64,000 nucleotides of DNA from positions 124,001-188,000 of the forward strand of contig JAJFFK010000023.1 in the NCBI GenBank assembly GCA_021776655.1. The letters run 5' to 3'. Below, in pieces: positions 35,845 through 46,083 of this stretch (positions are counted from its first letter, which is position 1; each line of letters begins with the position of its first letter). Under the pieces are notes generated by a model. It was not told the DNA's origin. It saw only the letters and a list, made by a program, of their open reading frames with translations, and searched no databases. This DNA comes from Henriciella sp. Lineage in GTDB: Bacteria > Pseudomonadota > Alphaproteobacteria > Caulobacterales > Hyphomonadaceae. The translations under genes were made by a program, and so were the position numbers.

Positions 35845-36468
35845 TCAGGTATCGACCACTTCAAAAACCCCGGTCTTTGGATTGCGCCAATGTAACTCGC
35901 CACTGCCTATTGCAAACCAGCTGCCATGCAGGGCCAAATCCCCTGCTTCGACGGCGGATCGAACAAATGAAAACGTCATCAGATTGGCGATTGATTGCTC
36001 CACTCCGGCCAATTCAAGCTGGGTTTGAGCATCCTTTGGTTGTCGCGAGAGCACTTCATTGCGTGCCGTATCAAGCAGTTTTACCCAAGGCGCTAAAAAC
36101 TCTCCCGCCGCTTCACTATCTACGGCCGCCAATGACGCTGCAATGCCGCCGCACCCGCCATGCCCCATAACAATTATATGCTTTACTTTCAGTATTGTAA
36201 CGGCGAATTCAAGCGCCGCACTCACGCCGTGCAAACCAGCGCTATTCTCATACGGTGGCACAAGATTGGCGACATTTCGCACCACAAATAATTGGCCAGG
36301 AGCGGCGCAAAATATCTCGGCAGGCTCGGCCCGGCTATCGGCGCAGGCAATGATCATGACATCGGGGTTCTGACCCTCACCCAGACTGCGATACAAGTCG
36401 ACTTGTTCGCGGTAGAGTCCTCTGCGAAACTTTCGATAGCCTTGTATCAAATCACTCGGTGAGCGCAT
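35845..36468 (-). CDS. Beta-class carbonic anhydrase
   Basis: Zinc enzyme interconverting CO2 and bicarbonate. 207 residues from ATG 36468, which has GGAGATCG upstream. Zinc ligands C42, H103 and C106 occur in IIACADSRAEP and MGHGGCGG, with the D44-R46 dyad present. VRNVANLVPPY is also typical. It converges on the Kdo-block phosphatase gene with 1 bp between stops, and is divergent from the TetR gene. Confidence 0.94.
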   Translation of the reverse strand: MRSPSDLIQGYRKFRRGLYREQVDLYRSLGEGQNPDVMIIACADSRAEPAEIFCAAPGQLFVVRNVANLVPPYENSAGLHGVSAALEFAVTILKVKHIIVMGHGGCGGIAASLAAVDSEAAGEFLAPWVKLLDTARNEVLSRQPKDAQTQLELAGVEQSIANLMTFSFVRSAVEAGDLALHGSWFAIGSGELHWRNPKTGVFEVVDT

Positions 36469-36592
36469 TTTCGATCTCCATAGGGGGGACTCAGCCACCG
36501 GTTAAGGCTATCAGGGCGAACTGCAATTGAAAAGGACGAACGATCCGTACCGTGTTAATCAATTGGCGAGTAATTTCGATGACATCAAAGAT

Positions 36593-37180
36593 ATGACTGA
36601 AACAAAAGCAAAAAGCCGTTCGGCACCCCGCCGTAGCGAAGAATCACGGGCCGCGATCCTGTCGGCCACGCGAGAAGAGCTGGCAGAGAGCGGATGGCGC
36701 AAATTCAGTGTCGACAAAGTGTCACGGCGCGCCAAAGCCTCGAAACAGACCATTTATCGCTGGTGGCCTGCTATTGGCAACATGTGTGTCGAAGCGGCTC
36801 TTGATCTTGTACCCGCCCGCAAAGAACAGGGCCGTGATCCAGCCGAGCGCATTGCTGACCTGCTGAGCCCGATTGAGGAAGCGATTTGCACTGGATCTGG
36901 CCACGCCGTGTTTCGCGGCGCGATCATGGCAGCTAGCGATGACAAGGATGCCGGGGAAACCTGGCGCGCATGGTTACGCGATAATATTCGTTCGCCGCTT
37001 CGCCTGATCCTGGCTGAAGTGGCCACCAAGAACATTATCCGCCGTGACTATGATCTCGAAAAAGCCGTGGATACGCTGATGGGGCCAATATGGAACCGCG
37101 TTCTGATTCTGCGTGCACCCCTCCCCGAAGGGTTCAGCAAAGGTCAGGCCGTTCTGTTGCTCAAACAGTTCAGTCAGTGA
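36593..37180 (+). CDS. TetR-family transcription regulator
   Basis: 195-residue repressor-type regulator. N-terminal HTH about 20-65: SRAAILSATREELAESGW, then FSVDKVSRRAKASKQTIYRWW, the TetR helix pattern. The C-terminal ligand domain resembles the TetR_C_16/AcrR-like class and gives no ligand. ATG 36593 is preferred to a TTG at 36527. It lies between divergent carbonic anhydrase and downstream kdsB, so either could be its target. Confidence 0.9.
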   Translation: MTETKAKSRSAPRRSEESRAAILSATREELAESGWRKFSVDKVSRRAKASKQTIYRWWPAIGNMCVEAALDLVPARKEQGRDPAERIADLLSPIEEAICTGSGHAVFRGAIMAASDDKDAGETWRAWLRDNIRSPLRLILAEVATKNIIRRDYDLEKAVDTLMGPIWNRVLILRAPLPEGFSKGQAVLLLKQFSQ

Positions 37181-37216
37181 ACCTCTAACTCTGCCAAGAC
37201 TTAAGGTTTGCGTCCG

Positions 37217-38026
37217 ATGAACACTTTGATTGTCATCCCTTCGCGGTACGCATCGAGCCGTTTTCCACAAAAACCTCTACATCTCATCGCCGGGAAATCC
37301 TTGCTTGCACGGGTCGCAGATATCGCACAGGCGGCCTGCTTGGGGCACGCCAATCGGCAATACGTTATCGCTACGGATCACGTCGACATCGAGCGCCATG
37401 CGCATGAGATCGGCGTGCCCGTCGTGATGACGGACCCGACGCTTCCATCTGGAACGGACCGCGCCCTTGCGGCGGCTGATCTGATCGCTCCCGATGCTGA
37501 TTTCATCGTCAATTTGCAAGGCGACACACCGTTCACGCCAGCGGCGTATATTGATGCGATCATCAGCGCTGGGCAACAAAGCGAGCACGATCTCGTCACC
37601 CCGATCGTTCAACTCTCATGGGCTGATCTGGACGAGGTACGTGACCGCAAAGCAACCGCGCCTTTCTCGGGCACGACGTGTATTGTCCGCAGCGATGACG
37701 AAGCTCTGTGGTTCTCAAAGGCGATCATTCCAAGTCTTCGCGGTGAAGACGCGCTACGTGAACGGTCGCAACTTTCACCGGTTTGGCGTCATATCGGGCT
37801 TTACGGCTATCGCCGCGACGCGCTGCAACGCTTTGTAGCGCTGCCTGAAGGCCACTATGAGGCACTGGAAGGGCTTGAACAGTTACGGTTTCTCGAAAAC
37901 GGGATGCGTATCAAAGCTGTCAAAGTCGCGCCATCGCCAAACGCAATGTGGGGTATCGATACACCAGAAGATGCCGTCCACGCCGAAGAATTGATCCGCA
38001 AACATGGCGACCCACAGCAAAGCTGA
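37217..38026 (+). CDS. kdsB: CMP-Kdo synthetase KdsB
   Basis: 3-deoxy-manno-octulosonate cytidylyltransferase, activates Kdo with CTP. 269 residues. N-terminal VIPSRYASSRFPQKPL, the nucleotide-binding signature, then VMTDPTLPSGTDRALAA, NLQGDTPF with the metal-binding D, and HIGLYGYRRDAL. ATG 37217 is chosen over a TTG 9 bases upstream. With KdsA and the phosphatase it forms a Kdo block that is interrupted by the carbonic anhydrase and TetR genes. Confidence 0.95.
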   Translation: MNTLIVIPSRYASSRFPQKPLHLIAGKSLLARVADIAQAACLGHANRQYVIATDHVDIERHAHEIGVPVVMTDPTLPSGTDRALAAADLIAPDADFIVNLQGDTPFTPAAYIDAIISAGQQSEHDLVTPIVQLSWADLDEVRDRKATAPFSGTTCIVRSDDEALWFSKAIIPSLRGEDALRERSQLSPVWRHIGLYGYRRDALQRFVALPEGHYEALEGLEQLRFLENGMRIKAVKVAPSPNAMWGIDTPEDAVHAEELIRKHGDPQQS

Positions 38027-38038
38027 CCTCTTTCAGTG

Positions 38039-38060
38039 CGGATTGGCAGCGCTCAATCCG
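38039..38060. terminator. Possible terminator hairpin after kdsB
   Basis: CGGATTG (38039-38045) and CAATCCG (38054-38060) form a 7-bp stem with an 8-base loop 12 bp after the kdsB stop. No T-run. The right-arm sequence CTCAATCCGAC recurs at 38117-38127. Confidence 0.35.
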
Positions 38061-38188
38061 ACACGGTCAATCTGTTTAGTTAAGGTATTTCCGTAAGTTA
38101 GACGAAGGCACAGCGTCTCAATCCGACCGAGTTGCGGTCTCTTCCATAGTTTCCCCAACCTTGGAATACCCAATCTGGAGAGACAAAT

Positions 38189-39535
38189 ATGGATACGTCC
38201 GCGCGCCTGAACCTGCCCTTTCTTCTGCCCAATCAGGCACAAAAGCATGTGACGGTGAACGAAAGTCTGCAACGCCTCGATACTCTAGTGCAGTTATCGG
38301 TGATTTCAATGGTGCTGACTGCGCCGCCGCCAGCGAGTAGCGAAGGCGACATATACATCCTTCCTGCTGGTGTTCTCAGCGGCGCGTGGAGCGGGGCTAC
38401 AGGAGGGCAAATCGCCGCCCTGCAAGACGCAGCATGGTCCTACGTCACGCCCGGCGAGGGCTGGATCTGCTATGATCAAGAAACAGGCCAGTCGTTTCGG
38501 TTCCTGGCCGGCGTCTGGGTCGCCAGTACACCCGTCAACGGGGCGACTGAGCTCGGCATCAATACAAGCGCCGATCCGGTCAATCGATTGGCGGTCAAGT
38601 CAGATGCGGAATTGCTCAGTCATGATGACGTGACCCCTGGGTCAGGCAATGCCCGAAAAATCATCAATAAAGCTGACGCAGCAGCCACTGCCTCTACGGT
38701 GTTCCAGAGTGGGTTTACGGGACACGCCGAGATTGGATTACTCGGCAATAATGATCTCTCCTTTCAGGTCTCTCAGGATGGGATTTCACAGCTAACCTGC
38801 GCTCAATTCGATGCCGATACCGGCGCCGCAACCTTTCCAGGCGGCCAGTTACATCAAGCAAGCAGTGCCTTCACCCGACAAATCCTGCCAACACCTGGCG
38901 GCAATGGGGTCGATTCAATCTATCGTGTAGAAACACTTCGTGCCCAAAACCCCAGAAGTTACACAATCGCCTCCATCGCCGGCGATACAATCACGATGAC
39001 CATCGCCTCGGCTGATCAGATGATCAAAGCCAGCTATATGCAAGGGGTCGCCATGGTCCGCATATGGAACCTGTCCAAGTCACCAATTGAGCCCGCCTGG
39101 ATCATTAACTCTGTTGATACGTCATCGCTGCAAATGCGCACCTCTACCGAAATAAGTGGATGGCAGGTCGGGGACACGATCCAGTTTGGCGATCCAACCA
39201 GCGAGACGCCCAACCGCGTCATTGCGGTCGATGTCAGCCCAATGATGATTTCATTGTTCGGTACGGCCTTCTACCAATCAGGAGCGATTGTGAAGATGGC
39301 TGCCCTCGCTGGCAGCGGAGTTGAAGCTGGCATCGAAATATCGCCTGACGGCTTATCAGGGTCATTTGTGGGAACCCGAGGATATGCTGCACAATCTTCG
39401 CCCCAAGCACAATTCATTATCCCCAATAACACGCCATCGCCAGTCTCATCTTCAAATTTGCTCTTCATTCGAGAATTGGATCTTGGGGGAAATGTCGGGA
39501 TATCTCATGTCTCGATTAACGCGTTTCTGGTTTGA
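38189..39535 (+). CDS. DUF2793 phage-tail-like protein
   Basis: 448-residue protein whose first ~95 residues match DUF2793: RLNLPFLLPNQAQKHVTVNE, then EGDIYILPAGVLSGAWSG and AGVWV. This domain is found in prophage and gene-transfer-agent tail regions and in stand-alone alphaproteobacterial genes. The remaining ~300 residues are rich in S, T, G, Q and beta-type sequence without cysteines, like a tail-fibre or adhesin shaft. GGAGAGAC precedes ATG. No signal peptide. It stands at the left border of the polysaccharide locus without other phage genes. Confidence 0.75.
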   Translation: MDTSARLNLPFLLPNQAQKHVTVNESLQRLDTLVQLSVISMVLTAPPPASSEGDIYILPAGVLSGAWSGATGGQIAALQDAAWSYVTPGEGWICYDQETGQSFRFLAGVWVASTPVNGATELGINTSADPVNRLAVKSDAELLSHDDVTPGSGNARKIINKADAAATASTVFQSGFTGHAEIGLLGNNDLSFQVSQDGISQLTCAQFDADTGAATFPGGQLHQASSAFTRQILPTPGGNGVDSIYRVETLRAQNPRSYTIASIAGDTITMTIASADQMIKASYMQGVAMVRIWNLSKSPIEPAWIINSVDTSSLQMRTSTEISGWQVGDTIQFGDPTSETPNRVIAVDVSPMMISLFGTAFYQSGAIVKMAALAGSGVEAGIEISPDGLSGSFVGTRGYAAQSSPQAQFIIPNNTPSPVSSSNLLFIRELDLGGNVGISHVSINAFLV

Positions 39536-39609
39536 CAGAATCCGGGGAGTAACTATCCCAATCAACACGGCCAAACTCAACCCGGCCGACAATAGCGGAG
39601 TCGTCAATC

Positions 39610-40491
39610 ATGAAGCTATTGATCATCGGCGCGACGGGCCAGATGGCACATGCCTTCAGCCAGACCCGGCACCCAGATACAGACATCATATGCATGGGAC
39701 GAGCGAAACTCGACATCTCGTCCCCGTCACAAATTGCCAATAGGTTAGACCAAATCAAACCAGATCTAGTGATCAATACAGCTGCCTACACAGATGTTGA
39801 TCGCGCCGAGCAGGAGCCAGAGAAAGCCTATCAACTGAACGCAGACGGCGCGCGCGATATCGCGATTGAGACAGAGCGGCTGAGTTGCCCAATAATCCAA
39901 CTTTCAACCGATTATGTGTTCGATGGGATCGTGAGCACAGACTATTCAGAGGCCGATGCAACTGCCCCGCTAAATACTTATGGTGCGTCAAAACTGGCGG
40001 GCGAGAAAGCCGTTATCGCCGCGAACCCCAAACACCTGATCATCCGAACCTCGTGGATTTACAGCCCCATCGGAAAAAATTTCGTGAAGACCATGCTACG
40101 GCTAGCCAGAACCAAAGACAGGATCGAAGTCGTTGAAGACCAATTTGGTCGTCCCACCTCAGCAAGTGATCTGGCCACAGCTTTGGTGCAGATTTCCAAG
40201 ACCGTTCTCAACTCGCAAGCAGATGTAAGGGGCATCTATCACTTGGCCGGTTCGGGTTCAGCCTCTTGGGCTGACTTTGCATCAGCGATATTCAGCGATA
40301 GCCAAGCCCTTGATGGCCCCAGCGCCAGCGTTCATCCGATCAAGACCGCCAATTTCCCGACACCTGCGCGTCGCCCACTGCGTGCGGTTCTGGATTGCGG
40401 CAAAGCTGAAGCCGTGTTTGGCGTTACGTTGCCGCCATGGCGAAGCGGGCTCAAACAATGCGTGCAAGACTTACTCGGATCAGATACGTAA
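39610..40491 (+). CDS. rfbD: dTDP-4-dehydrorhamnose reductase RfbD
   Basis: NADPH-dependent SDR enzyme giving dTDP-L-rhamnose, the last step of the pathway. 293 residues: MKLLIIGATGQMAHAF nucleotide-binding start, NTAAYTDVDRAE, STDYVFDG, YGASKLAGE with the catalytic Y-x3-K, and RPLRAVLD near the end. GGAG lies about 11 bases before ATG. The other rhamnose genes rfbA and rfbB are ~20 kb away at 60-62 kb; no rfbC is seen in the window. Confidence 0.93.
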   Translation: MKLLIIGATGQMAHAFSQTRHPDTDIICMGRAKLDISSPSQIANRLDQIKPDLVINTAAYTDVDRAEQEPEKAYQLNADGARDIAIETERLSCPIIQLSTDYVFDGIVSTDYSEADATAPLNTYGASKLAGEKAVIAANPKHLIIRTSWIYSPIGKNFVKTMLRLARTKDRIEVVEDQFGRPTSASDLATALVQISKTVLNSQADVRGIYHLAGSGSASWADFASAIFSDSQALDGPSASVHPIKTANFPTPARRPLRAVLDCGKAEAVFGVTLPPWRSGLKQCVQDLLGSDT

Positions 40492-40531
40492 TAACAGCTC
40501 ACATCCCGTTGAGCCTGTTAGTTTCAGAAAA

Positions 40532-41824
40532 TCAGCGGTCGCCAGCCGCAATAACCGTCAAGCGGCCAGCCATCGCGGCACCAATCCGCTTCGGGTTTCC
40601 CCATTTGGCCATCTTGTTGAAGGCGGCATTGGCCGTGCGGCCTCTCAACTCGGCGTCCTGCGCCACTAAGAGCATTTGATCGCGTGCCGAGTCTGGAAAC
40701 ACATCTGCCCATTGCGCTGTCTCATCATCATACACGCCATACTTATCTCGACACGGGACCAGCGCTGACTCGACTAAAAAGCTGGTTGTAGCGTCGGTAA
40801 AATCCATATTTCCAGACCAGTTTGTTACGATCACAGGCTTGCCCAATGCCATAGCTTCAGCGAGCACAAGCCCAAATCCTTCTGCCCGGTGCAGCGAGAT
40901 AATGGCATCAGCAGCTTGCAGCAGCTCCCATCGTTTTTGCTCGCTTAGCGAAACATCCAGCAGCTCGATATTGGTTGCATCCTCCATCGCAAATCGCAAA
41001 TCGGCAGATGCCTGAGGGTCCCGCTCAAGGTTGCGGGTCTTGATGACCAGGTGCCGCGACGGATCATCTCCAAAAGCTGACTTGAAGGCCGCAATTGCTG
41101 CAAATGGATTTTTGCGCTGCAAAGATGACATCGAATCGGCCATTGTCAGGAACACAAATGTATCGTCTTGCCAGCCAAACTGGCCTCTGTCGGTCTCGAC
41201 ATATTCAGGCGAGACGATGGCATGCGGAAACACATAGGTCTGTGGCGCGCGCTTATGCTGGCTTAAGGCGGCAGCGGAAAACTGGCTAATCGTCCACAAT
41301 TCGGAAATGAACGGAAAGGCCCGATGCCAGGTCTTTGGAAAACTTGGTAACTCCCAGGCCCAATACCCGATCGTGTACCAATTGCGACCTCGGCGCATAC
41401 CTAAATGCTGGAGTGCCGCGACGGTCTCCGGGCCATTGAGTTGAAGGATCAATATCCCTTCCTGAGCCATCGGCATCGATTGGCATTTGATGTCGGGAAC
41501 CATGTCAATGCTGGCTAGCTTGTCCGACAGATCAACGGCGATCGGCGACAATCCAGCCGCCTGTAACGCGCGGTATGTCGATCTGGCCGCCTCTCCGATA
41601 CCGTTGGCCGTGCTGAACAGTCCCGCGACGACCAGCGGCGTCTGCGGATCAGCAGGCCTGTATTGGGCCGGGCGAGCCAGCAACTGACGGCCATAGGCGC
41701 TCTGCAATCCCGGTCCAAGTATTTTCCAGAACCGCAACCGCGCGCCCTCTGGCAACAGCTTCCAGATACGCCGCGCGCGGGCAAGAAGCGCCAACCTCTC
41801 TGATTGCTTGTGCGGCTCGCTCAC
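40532..41824 (-). CDS. GT4-type glycosyltransferase
   Basis: 430-residue GT-B enzyme. The N-half has VAGLFSTANGIGEAARS, a glycine-rich start of the acceptor domain. The C-half has FVFLTMADSMSSLQRKNP, then ADAIISLHRAEGFGLVLAEAMALGKPVIVTNWSGN, i.e. the E-x7-E donor-binding motif of GT4. It likely adds a sugar to the surface polysaccharide on the cytoplasmic side. Its start overlaps the stop of the GT2 gene upstream by 4 bp. Donor unknown. Confidence 0.87.
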   Translation of the reverse strand: MSEPHKQSERLALLARARRIWKLLPEGARLRFWKILGPGLQSAYGRQLLARPAQYRPADPQTPLVVAGLFSTANGIGEAARSTYRALQAAGLSPIAVDLSDKLASIDMVPDIKCQSMPMAQEGILILQLNGPETVAALQHLGMRRGRNWYTIGYWAWELPSFPKTWHRAFPFISELWTISQFSAAALSQHKRAPQTYVFPHAIVSPEYVETDRGQFGWQDDTFVFLTMADSMSSLQRKNPFAAIAAFKSAFGDDPSRHLVIKTRNLERDPQASADLRFAMEDATNIELLDVSLSEQKRWELLQAADAIISLHRAEGFGLVLAEAMALGKPVIVTNWSGNMDFTDATTSFLVESALVPCRDKYGVYDDETAQWADVFPDSARDQMLLVAQDAELRGRTANAAFNKMAKWGNPKRIGAAMAGRLTVIAAGDR

Positions 41825-42690
41825 TGGATCATGCCGCGCAGACGAGCCAGTTGATGGTCATCAAAACAATCGGCGACCTCATCAATCAAAGCGCTGGCAT
41901 GTGCCTCAAACTCACCCGAGGCGGCGGTTTTTTGAAAGTCCGTTCGAACATCTTCAAGATAAGTCACCAACCAGTGCTCGACCCCTCGGCCAAGATAATT
42001 CCTGGCCAGCCGAACGCCCTCTACAGCCACTGTGCGGCGCAGGTTCTGCGTAATGCACGCATCATGCAGTCGTGATTTGGCCTGCAACGCATCAACAAAC
42101 CCAATCCGTTCTGGAAATGCCGCGAAGGCCCGCAGCCAAAAATCATAATCGAATGATGTCTTCTGACTTTCATCCAATTGGCCAAGCAATGTCAGCATCG
42201 GCGTTTTGAAGAAAACCGTTGGCTGACAAATAAAACAGCCAACCTCAAACCCTTGCAACCCGACGCGAGGCTCCAGGGTTGGATACGGTCCGATGAATTG
42301 GTCGTCTGCATCTATGTGTTCACCATGGCCATAGCACATGATCCAATTGGGATGCTCGGATAAAGCCTGCCGGGCGCGGTCAATCGCGCCATCGGCGTAT
42401 ACATCATCGGAGTTCAACCAGCCAACAATCTGACCACGAACTTGCGAAAAGGCTTTGTTCAAGGCATCGGCAGGCCCGGTGTCTGGTTGCGATGACCAGA
42501 TCAGTTGGTCATATTGCGCCGCCTTGTCGCGCAGGATATCCAGCGTACCGTCGGTTGAACCACCATCAGCAATGATCAGTTCAATATCCAAATCAGAACC
42601 CGCAAACACGCTGTCGATTGACCGGCCAATAAATTCAGCCTGATTGAAGGACGGCATGACGATTGAGACGAGTGTATTTGGTTGGGTCAT
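41821..42690 (-). CDS. GT2-family glycosyltransferase
   Basis: 289-residue GT-A enzyme. VSIVMPSFNQAEFIGRSIDSV at the start, ELIIADGGSTDGTLDIL with the first nucleotide-binding aspartates, and GWLNSDDVYADGAI with the DxD-like metal motif. Soluble, with no evident membrane span. Overlaps the GT4 gene by 4 bp and follows the sulfotransferase gene by 9 bp, so the three form one minus-strand operon. Confidence 0.9.
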   Translation of the reverse strand: MTQPNTLVSIVMPSFNQAEFIGRSIDSVFAGSDLDIELIIADGGSTDGTLDILRDKAAQYDQLIWSSQPDTGPADALNKAFSQVRGQIVGWLNSDDVYADGAIDRARQALSEHPNWIMCYGHGEHIDADDQFIGPYPTLEPRVGLQGFEVGCFICQPTVFFKTPMLTLLGQLDESQKTSFDYDFWLRAFAAFPERIGFVDALQAKSRLHDACITQNLRRTVAVEGVRLARNYLGRGVEHWLVTYLEDVRTDFQKTAASGEFEAHASALIDEVADCFDDHQLARLRGMIQ

Positions 42691-42699
42691 ATCACTGAC

Positions 42700-43839
42700 T
42701 TAACCGGAACCGGCGCGAAACCAACGCCGTAACTGCCTGACAAAGCGAACCGGTCCCGACTGGGGCAGCCAAGTCCGCCGCCACAGATCCATGGTGATTT
42801 CGACAGCGTCTGAATAGTCAGGCTCTAGCGGTTCGGCGGTTTCAGGATAATCAGAAAAATCTTCAGAAAAAAGTGGCGCGGGATAATCCGGAAATGCCAT
42901 CTGACGAAGCCGTTCATTGGTTTCCGAAAACTGTTGATAAAATGCCTGCGCCCGCGCGCGTGAAATTGGATAATATTGCCCGGCATAGCGCTCCGATATC
43001 TCGCGTACCAACGCACTTCTCGCCGGATCGCTCATATCACCCGGTGTGACCGGGTATGTCTGGTTCAAGGCCTGTAGAAACTGAAATCCCTGCCGGTTCA
43101 GAGATCGGTTCACTATTTCGGACGGTTTGTGCGGTCCAGGGATTGCGGCGCTGTTGCAGAAATCAGAAACAAGGTCATTCTTGGCCCAACTCGTCGGATC
43201 GTACAGCCGTGCCGTAATTGTCCCTTCGCCGAACACTGCTTCCCAGTTCTCATACAATTTGTCATAGGCGAAATAGGCTGGCGGAGCATTCACGCCGCTG
43301 TTCACATCTGCCTCTGACAGGGCCACTGATGATTTCAAACGCGTCGACTGGAATGATACAGCCAACTGGTCCTGGCGCCTGAAATAGACAATGATTTCAA
43401 ACACCTCGACCCAGTCTTCGAGTAATTCTTTTAGCGCTTCAATCATTTTGAGGCCATGCAGGCGACTGTGGAAATGCTCGCTTGAAAGTACCAAAGTGTC
43501 GGTCTTTGGATATTGATCAAATTCAGCCTGAAGATCGCTGATCAGCTGTTGTCTAAACACGGTTTGCCCGGCTGCATCCTCGATTCCAAATGTCCGGCCA
43601 AGGTCCTGCTTCCAGGCCTGATGATGGACCGCGGCGACAAATTCCCATTGTGAAGAATGATGACAGCCAGCCGACTTGGGATACAAGACACCATGCCCTC
43701 TCAAGTTCTGACGGGCATTGATCAGGTAATTTTGGATCGCAGTTGAGCCGGTTTTCTCAGTCCCGATATGCAGAATGCACCGCTTGAACTGGCGTTTGCC
43801 AGCGCTGGATTTAGACCGCTGCAAGGGCGCATCATTCAT
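42700..43839 (-). CDS. Sulfotransferase-family protein
   Basis: 379-residue protein with the PAPS-binding 5'-phosphosulfate loop in ILHIGTEKTGSTAIQNYL near residue 25 and a second, 3'-phosphate-type segment VYFRRQDQLAVSFQST near 155. This supports sulfate transfer from PAPS, presumably to a glycan made by the neighbouring glycosyltransferases. GGGAG precedes ATG. First gene of the sulfotransferase-GT2-GT4 run. The C-terminal ~80 residues are acidic and then basic with no recognised domain. Confidence 0.82.
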   Translation of the reverse strand: MNDAPLQRSKSSAGKRQFKRCILHIGTEKTGSTAIQNYLINARQNLRGHGVLYPKSAGCHHSSQWEFVAAVHHQAWKQDLGRTFGIEDAAGQTVFRQQLISDLQAEFDQYPKTDTLVLSSEHFHSRLHGLKMIEALKELLEDWVEVFEIIVYFRRQDQLAVSFQSTRLKSSVALSEADVNSGVNAPPAYFAYDKLYENWEAVFGEGTITARLYDPTSWAKNDLVSDFCNSAAIPGPHKPSEIVNRSLNRQGFQFLQALNQTYPVTPGDMSDPARSALVREISERYAGQYYPISRARAQAFYQQFSETNERLRQMAFPDYPAPLFSEDFSDYPETAEPLEPDYSDAVEITMDLWRRTWLPQSGPVRFVRQLRRWFRAGSG

Positions 43840-43981
43840 ACAACATACTCCCCATCTTCGGGCGCAGAGATCTTTGCGCTTTGTATGGTTTCACTCAACT
43901 GCCCCAAACTTCAGTTTTGATAGATTAACTTGAACCGGGTTTAGATTCCTAGCCAATTATGCATCGCTATGGCTGAATTCG

Positions 43982-44953
43982 TTACCGTTCCGACGCCCGC
44001 TCCACATTCGCATTATACCAGACATACGCGTCCTGAAGGCCGTCACGCAGAGATATCCCAGCCGTCCAGCCAAGCGCGGCCAGTCGTGAGACATCCATCA
44101 GCTTGCGCGGCGTTCCATCCGGCTTCGAGGAATCAAACTCCAAGGTGCCTTCAAAACCAACCACTTCAGCAATCGTTTCAGCCAGTTCCCGAATACTGCA
44201 ATCGACCCCTGTACCGACATTGATGTGCGACAGCATCGGGTCGGTATGTTTGTCATAAGTCGCTTTCTCCAGCGCCATAACATGCAGGCTAGCGTCGGCC
44301 ATATCGTCAACGTGCAGAAACTCACGCTTTGGCGTGCCGCTGCCCCAAACCGTCACGCTCGCGTCGCAATCGCGCTTTGCTTCGTGAAACCGACGCAGCA
44401 AAGCCGGAACAACGTGGCTGTTTTCGGGGTGAAAATTGTCGAAAGGCCCGTACAGGTTGGTTGGCATGACGCTGCGATAGTCACGACCATATTGTCGGTT
44501 ATAGCTCTCACACAGCTTGATCCCGGCAATCTTGGCGATCGCGTAAGGCTCATTTGTTGGCTCCAACGTGCCGGTTAGCAGCGACGTCTCCTGCATCGGC
44601 TGGTCGGCAAGCTTCGGATAGATGCAGGACGACCCAAGAAAGAGCAGCCGCTGAACGCCCGATACATGCGCGGCATGGATAATATTCGCCTCAATCATCA
44701 GGTTCTGATACAGGAATTCAGCCGGATACGTGTTGTTGGCATGGATACCGCCAACCTTTGCCGCCGCTAGATAGACCTGATCAATCGCCTCACTCTCAAA
44801 CAAGCGCCCAACCGCCGCTAGATCCAGCAGGTCCAACTCTTGCCGAGTTCGCAAAATCAGTCGGCAATCGCCGCGCGCCTGAAGATGCCGAACGATTGCC
44901 GACCCAACCATGCCGCGATGTCCAGCTACGAAAATTGTTGGCTGATCTGCCAT
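43982..44953 (-). CDS. fcl: GDP-L-fucose synthase (Fcl/WcaG)
   Basis: Bifunctional epimerase/reductase converting GDP-4-keto-6-deoxymannose to GDP-L-fucose. 323 residues: [18 protein letters not shown] nucleotide-binding start, [17 protein letters not shown] with the catalytic Ser/Cys region, [14 protein letters not shown] with Y-x3-K, and [17 protein letters not shown]. It follows gmd by 11 bp, so the two act and are expressed together. Confidence 0.95.
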   Translation of the reverse strand: MADQPTIFVAGHRGMVGSAIVRHLQARGDCRLILRTRQELDLLDLAAVGRLFESEAIDQVYLAAAKVGGIHANNTYPAEFLYQNLMIEANIIHAAHVSGVQRLLFLGSSCIYPKLADQPMQETSLLTGTLEPTNEPYAIAKIAGIKLCESYNRQYGRDYRSVMPTNLYGPFDNFHPENSHVVPALLRRFHEAKRDCDASVTVWGSGTPKREFLHVDDMADASLHVMALEKATYDKHTDPMLSHINVGTGVDCSIRELAETIAEVVGFEGTLEFDSSKPDGTPRKLMDVSRLAALGWTAGISLRDGLQDAYVWYNANVERASER

Positions 44954-44964
44954 ATACCGCCCGC

Positions 44965-46083
44965 CTAGTTCTCAACCGCGACAGGCGCATCAAACCCATG
45001 CGCCTTCAACAACGCATGTTGGCGCGCTTGCGCGAGATCACTGGCCACCATTTCAGCGCACATCTCCTCAACCGAAATTTCCGGCACCCAGCCAAGCTTC
45101 TCTTTTGCTTTTGACGGATCACCAAGCAGCGTTTCCACTTCGGCGGGGCGAAAATAGCGCGGATCAACGGCAACGATAACATCACCAACCGAAACGGCTG
45201 GTGCCTTGTCACCTGACACCGCCTCAACAATCGCCTTCTCCGCCAAGCCGTCACCCTCGAACCGCAGGGTGAGGCCAAGCTCAGCCGCGCTCAGTTTTAT
45301 GAAATCACGCACCGAAATCTGTTTGCCCGTCGCAATGACAAAGTCGTCAGCGACATCCTGTTGCAGCATCATCCACTGCATACGGACATAATCCTTGGCG
45401 TGGCCCCAATCGCGCAGAGCATCCATGTTGCCGAGATACAGACAATCTTGGAGGCCTTGTGAGATATTGCAGAGCGCGCGCGTGATTTTGCGCGTTACAA
45501 ACGTCTCGCCGCGACGTGGGCTCTCATGATTGAACAGGATGCCATTGCACGCGTACATGCCATAAGCTTCGCGATAATTCACCGTAATCCAATAGGCATA
45601 CATTTTCGCGACCGCATACGGGCTGCGCGGATAGAACGGCGTCGTTTCTTTTTGCGGCGTTTCCTGAACCAGGCCGTACAGCTCGGACGTCGAGGCTTGG
45701 TAGAACCGCGTTTTCTGTTCCAGACCCAGCAAGCGGATCGCCTCAAGCAAACGCAGCGTTCCCAAAGCATCGACATCAGCGGTATATTCTGGCGACTCAA
45801 AACTGACCGCGACATGGCTCTGCGCGCCGAGATTATAAACTTCGTCTGGCTGAACCTCTTGCAGAATACGCGTCAGGTTCGAAGAATCGGTCAGGTCACC
45901 ATAGTGCAAGACAAAGCGCTGATGCTCTGCATGTGGATCTTCATAGATGTGATCCAGGCGCTGCGTATTAAAAGACGACGCTCGGCGCTTAAGCCCGTGA
46001 ACCTCATACCCCTTCTCAAGGAGAAGCTCCGCCAAATAAGAGCCATCTTGGCCAGTAGTGCCGGTGATAAGTGCGCGTTTCAT
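44965..46083 (-). CDS. gmd: GDP-mannose 4,6-dehydratase
   Basis: NADP-dependent SDR enzyme making GDP-4-keto-6-deoxy-D-mannose, precursor of GDP-L-fucose and GDP-rhamnose-type sugars. 372 residues: [19 protein letters not shown] start, [33 protein letters not shown] with the catalytic tyrosine and lysine, [25 protein letters not shown] lies before ATG. Substrate GDP-mannose would come from the ManC-AGE fusion at 57859-60030. Divergent from sqdB across 192 bp. Confidence 0.96.
   Translation of the reverse strand: MKRALITGTTGQDGSYLAELLLEKGYEVHGLKRRASSFNTQRLDHIYEDPHAEHQRFVLHYGDLTDSSNLTRILQEVQPDEVYNLGAQSHVAVSFESPEYTADVDALGTLRLLEAIRLLGLEQKTRFYQASTSELYGLVQETPQKETTPFYPRSPYAVAKMYAYWITVNYREAYGMYACNGILFNHESPRRGETFVTRKITRALCNISQGLQDCLYLGNMDALRDWGHAKDYVRMQWMMLQQDVADDFVIATGKQISVRDFIKLSAAELGLTLRFEGDGLAEKAIVEAVSGDKAPAVSVGDVIVAVDPRYFRPAEVETLLGDPSKAKEKLGWVPEISVEEMCAEMVASDLAQARQHALLKAHGFDAPVAVEN

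Noticed and set aside
38189-39535. Prophage
   Set aside because: The DUF2793 gene is the only phage-like gene; no capsid, terminase, integrase or att sites are seen around it.
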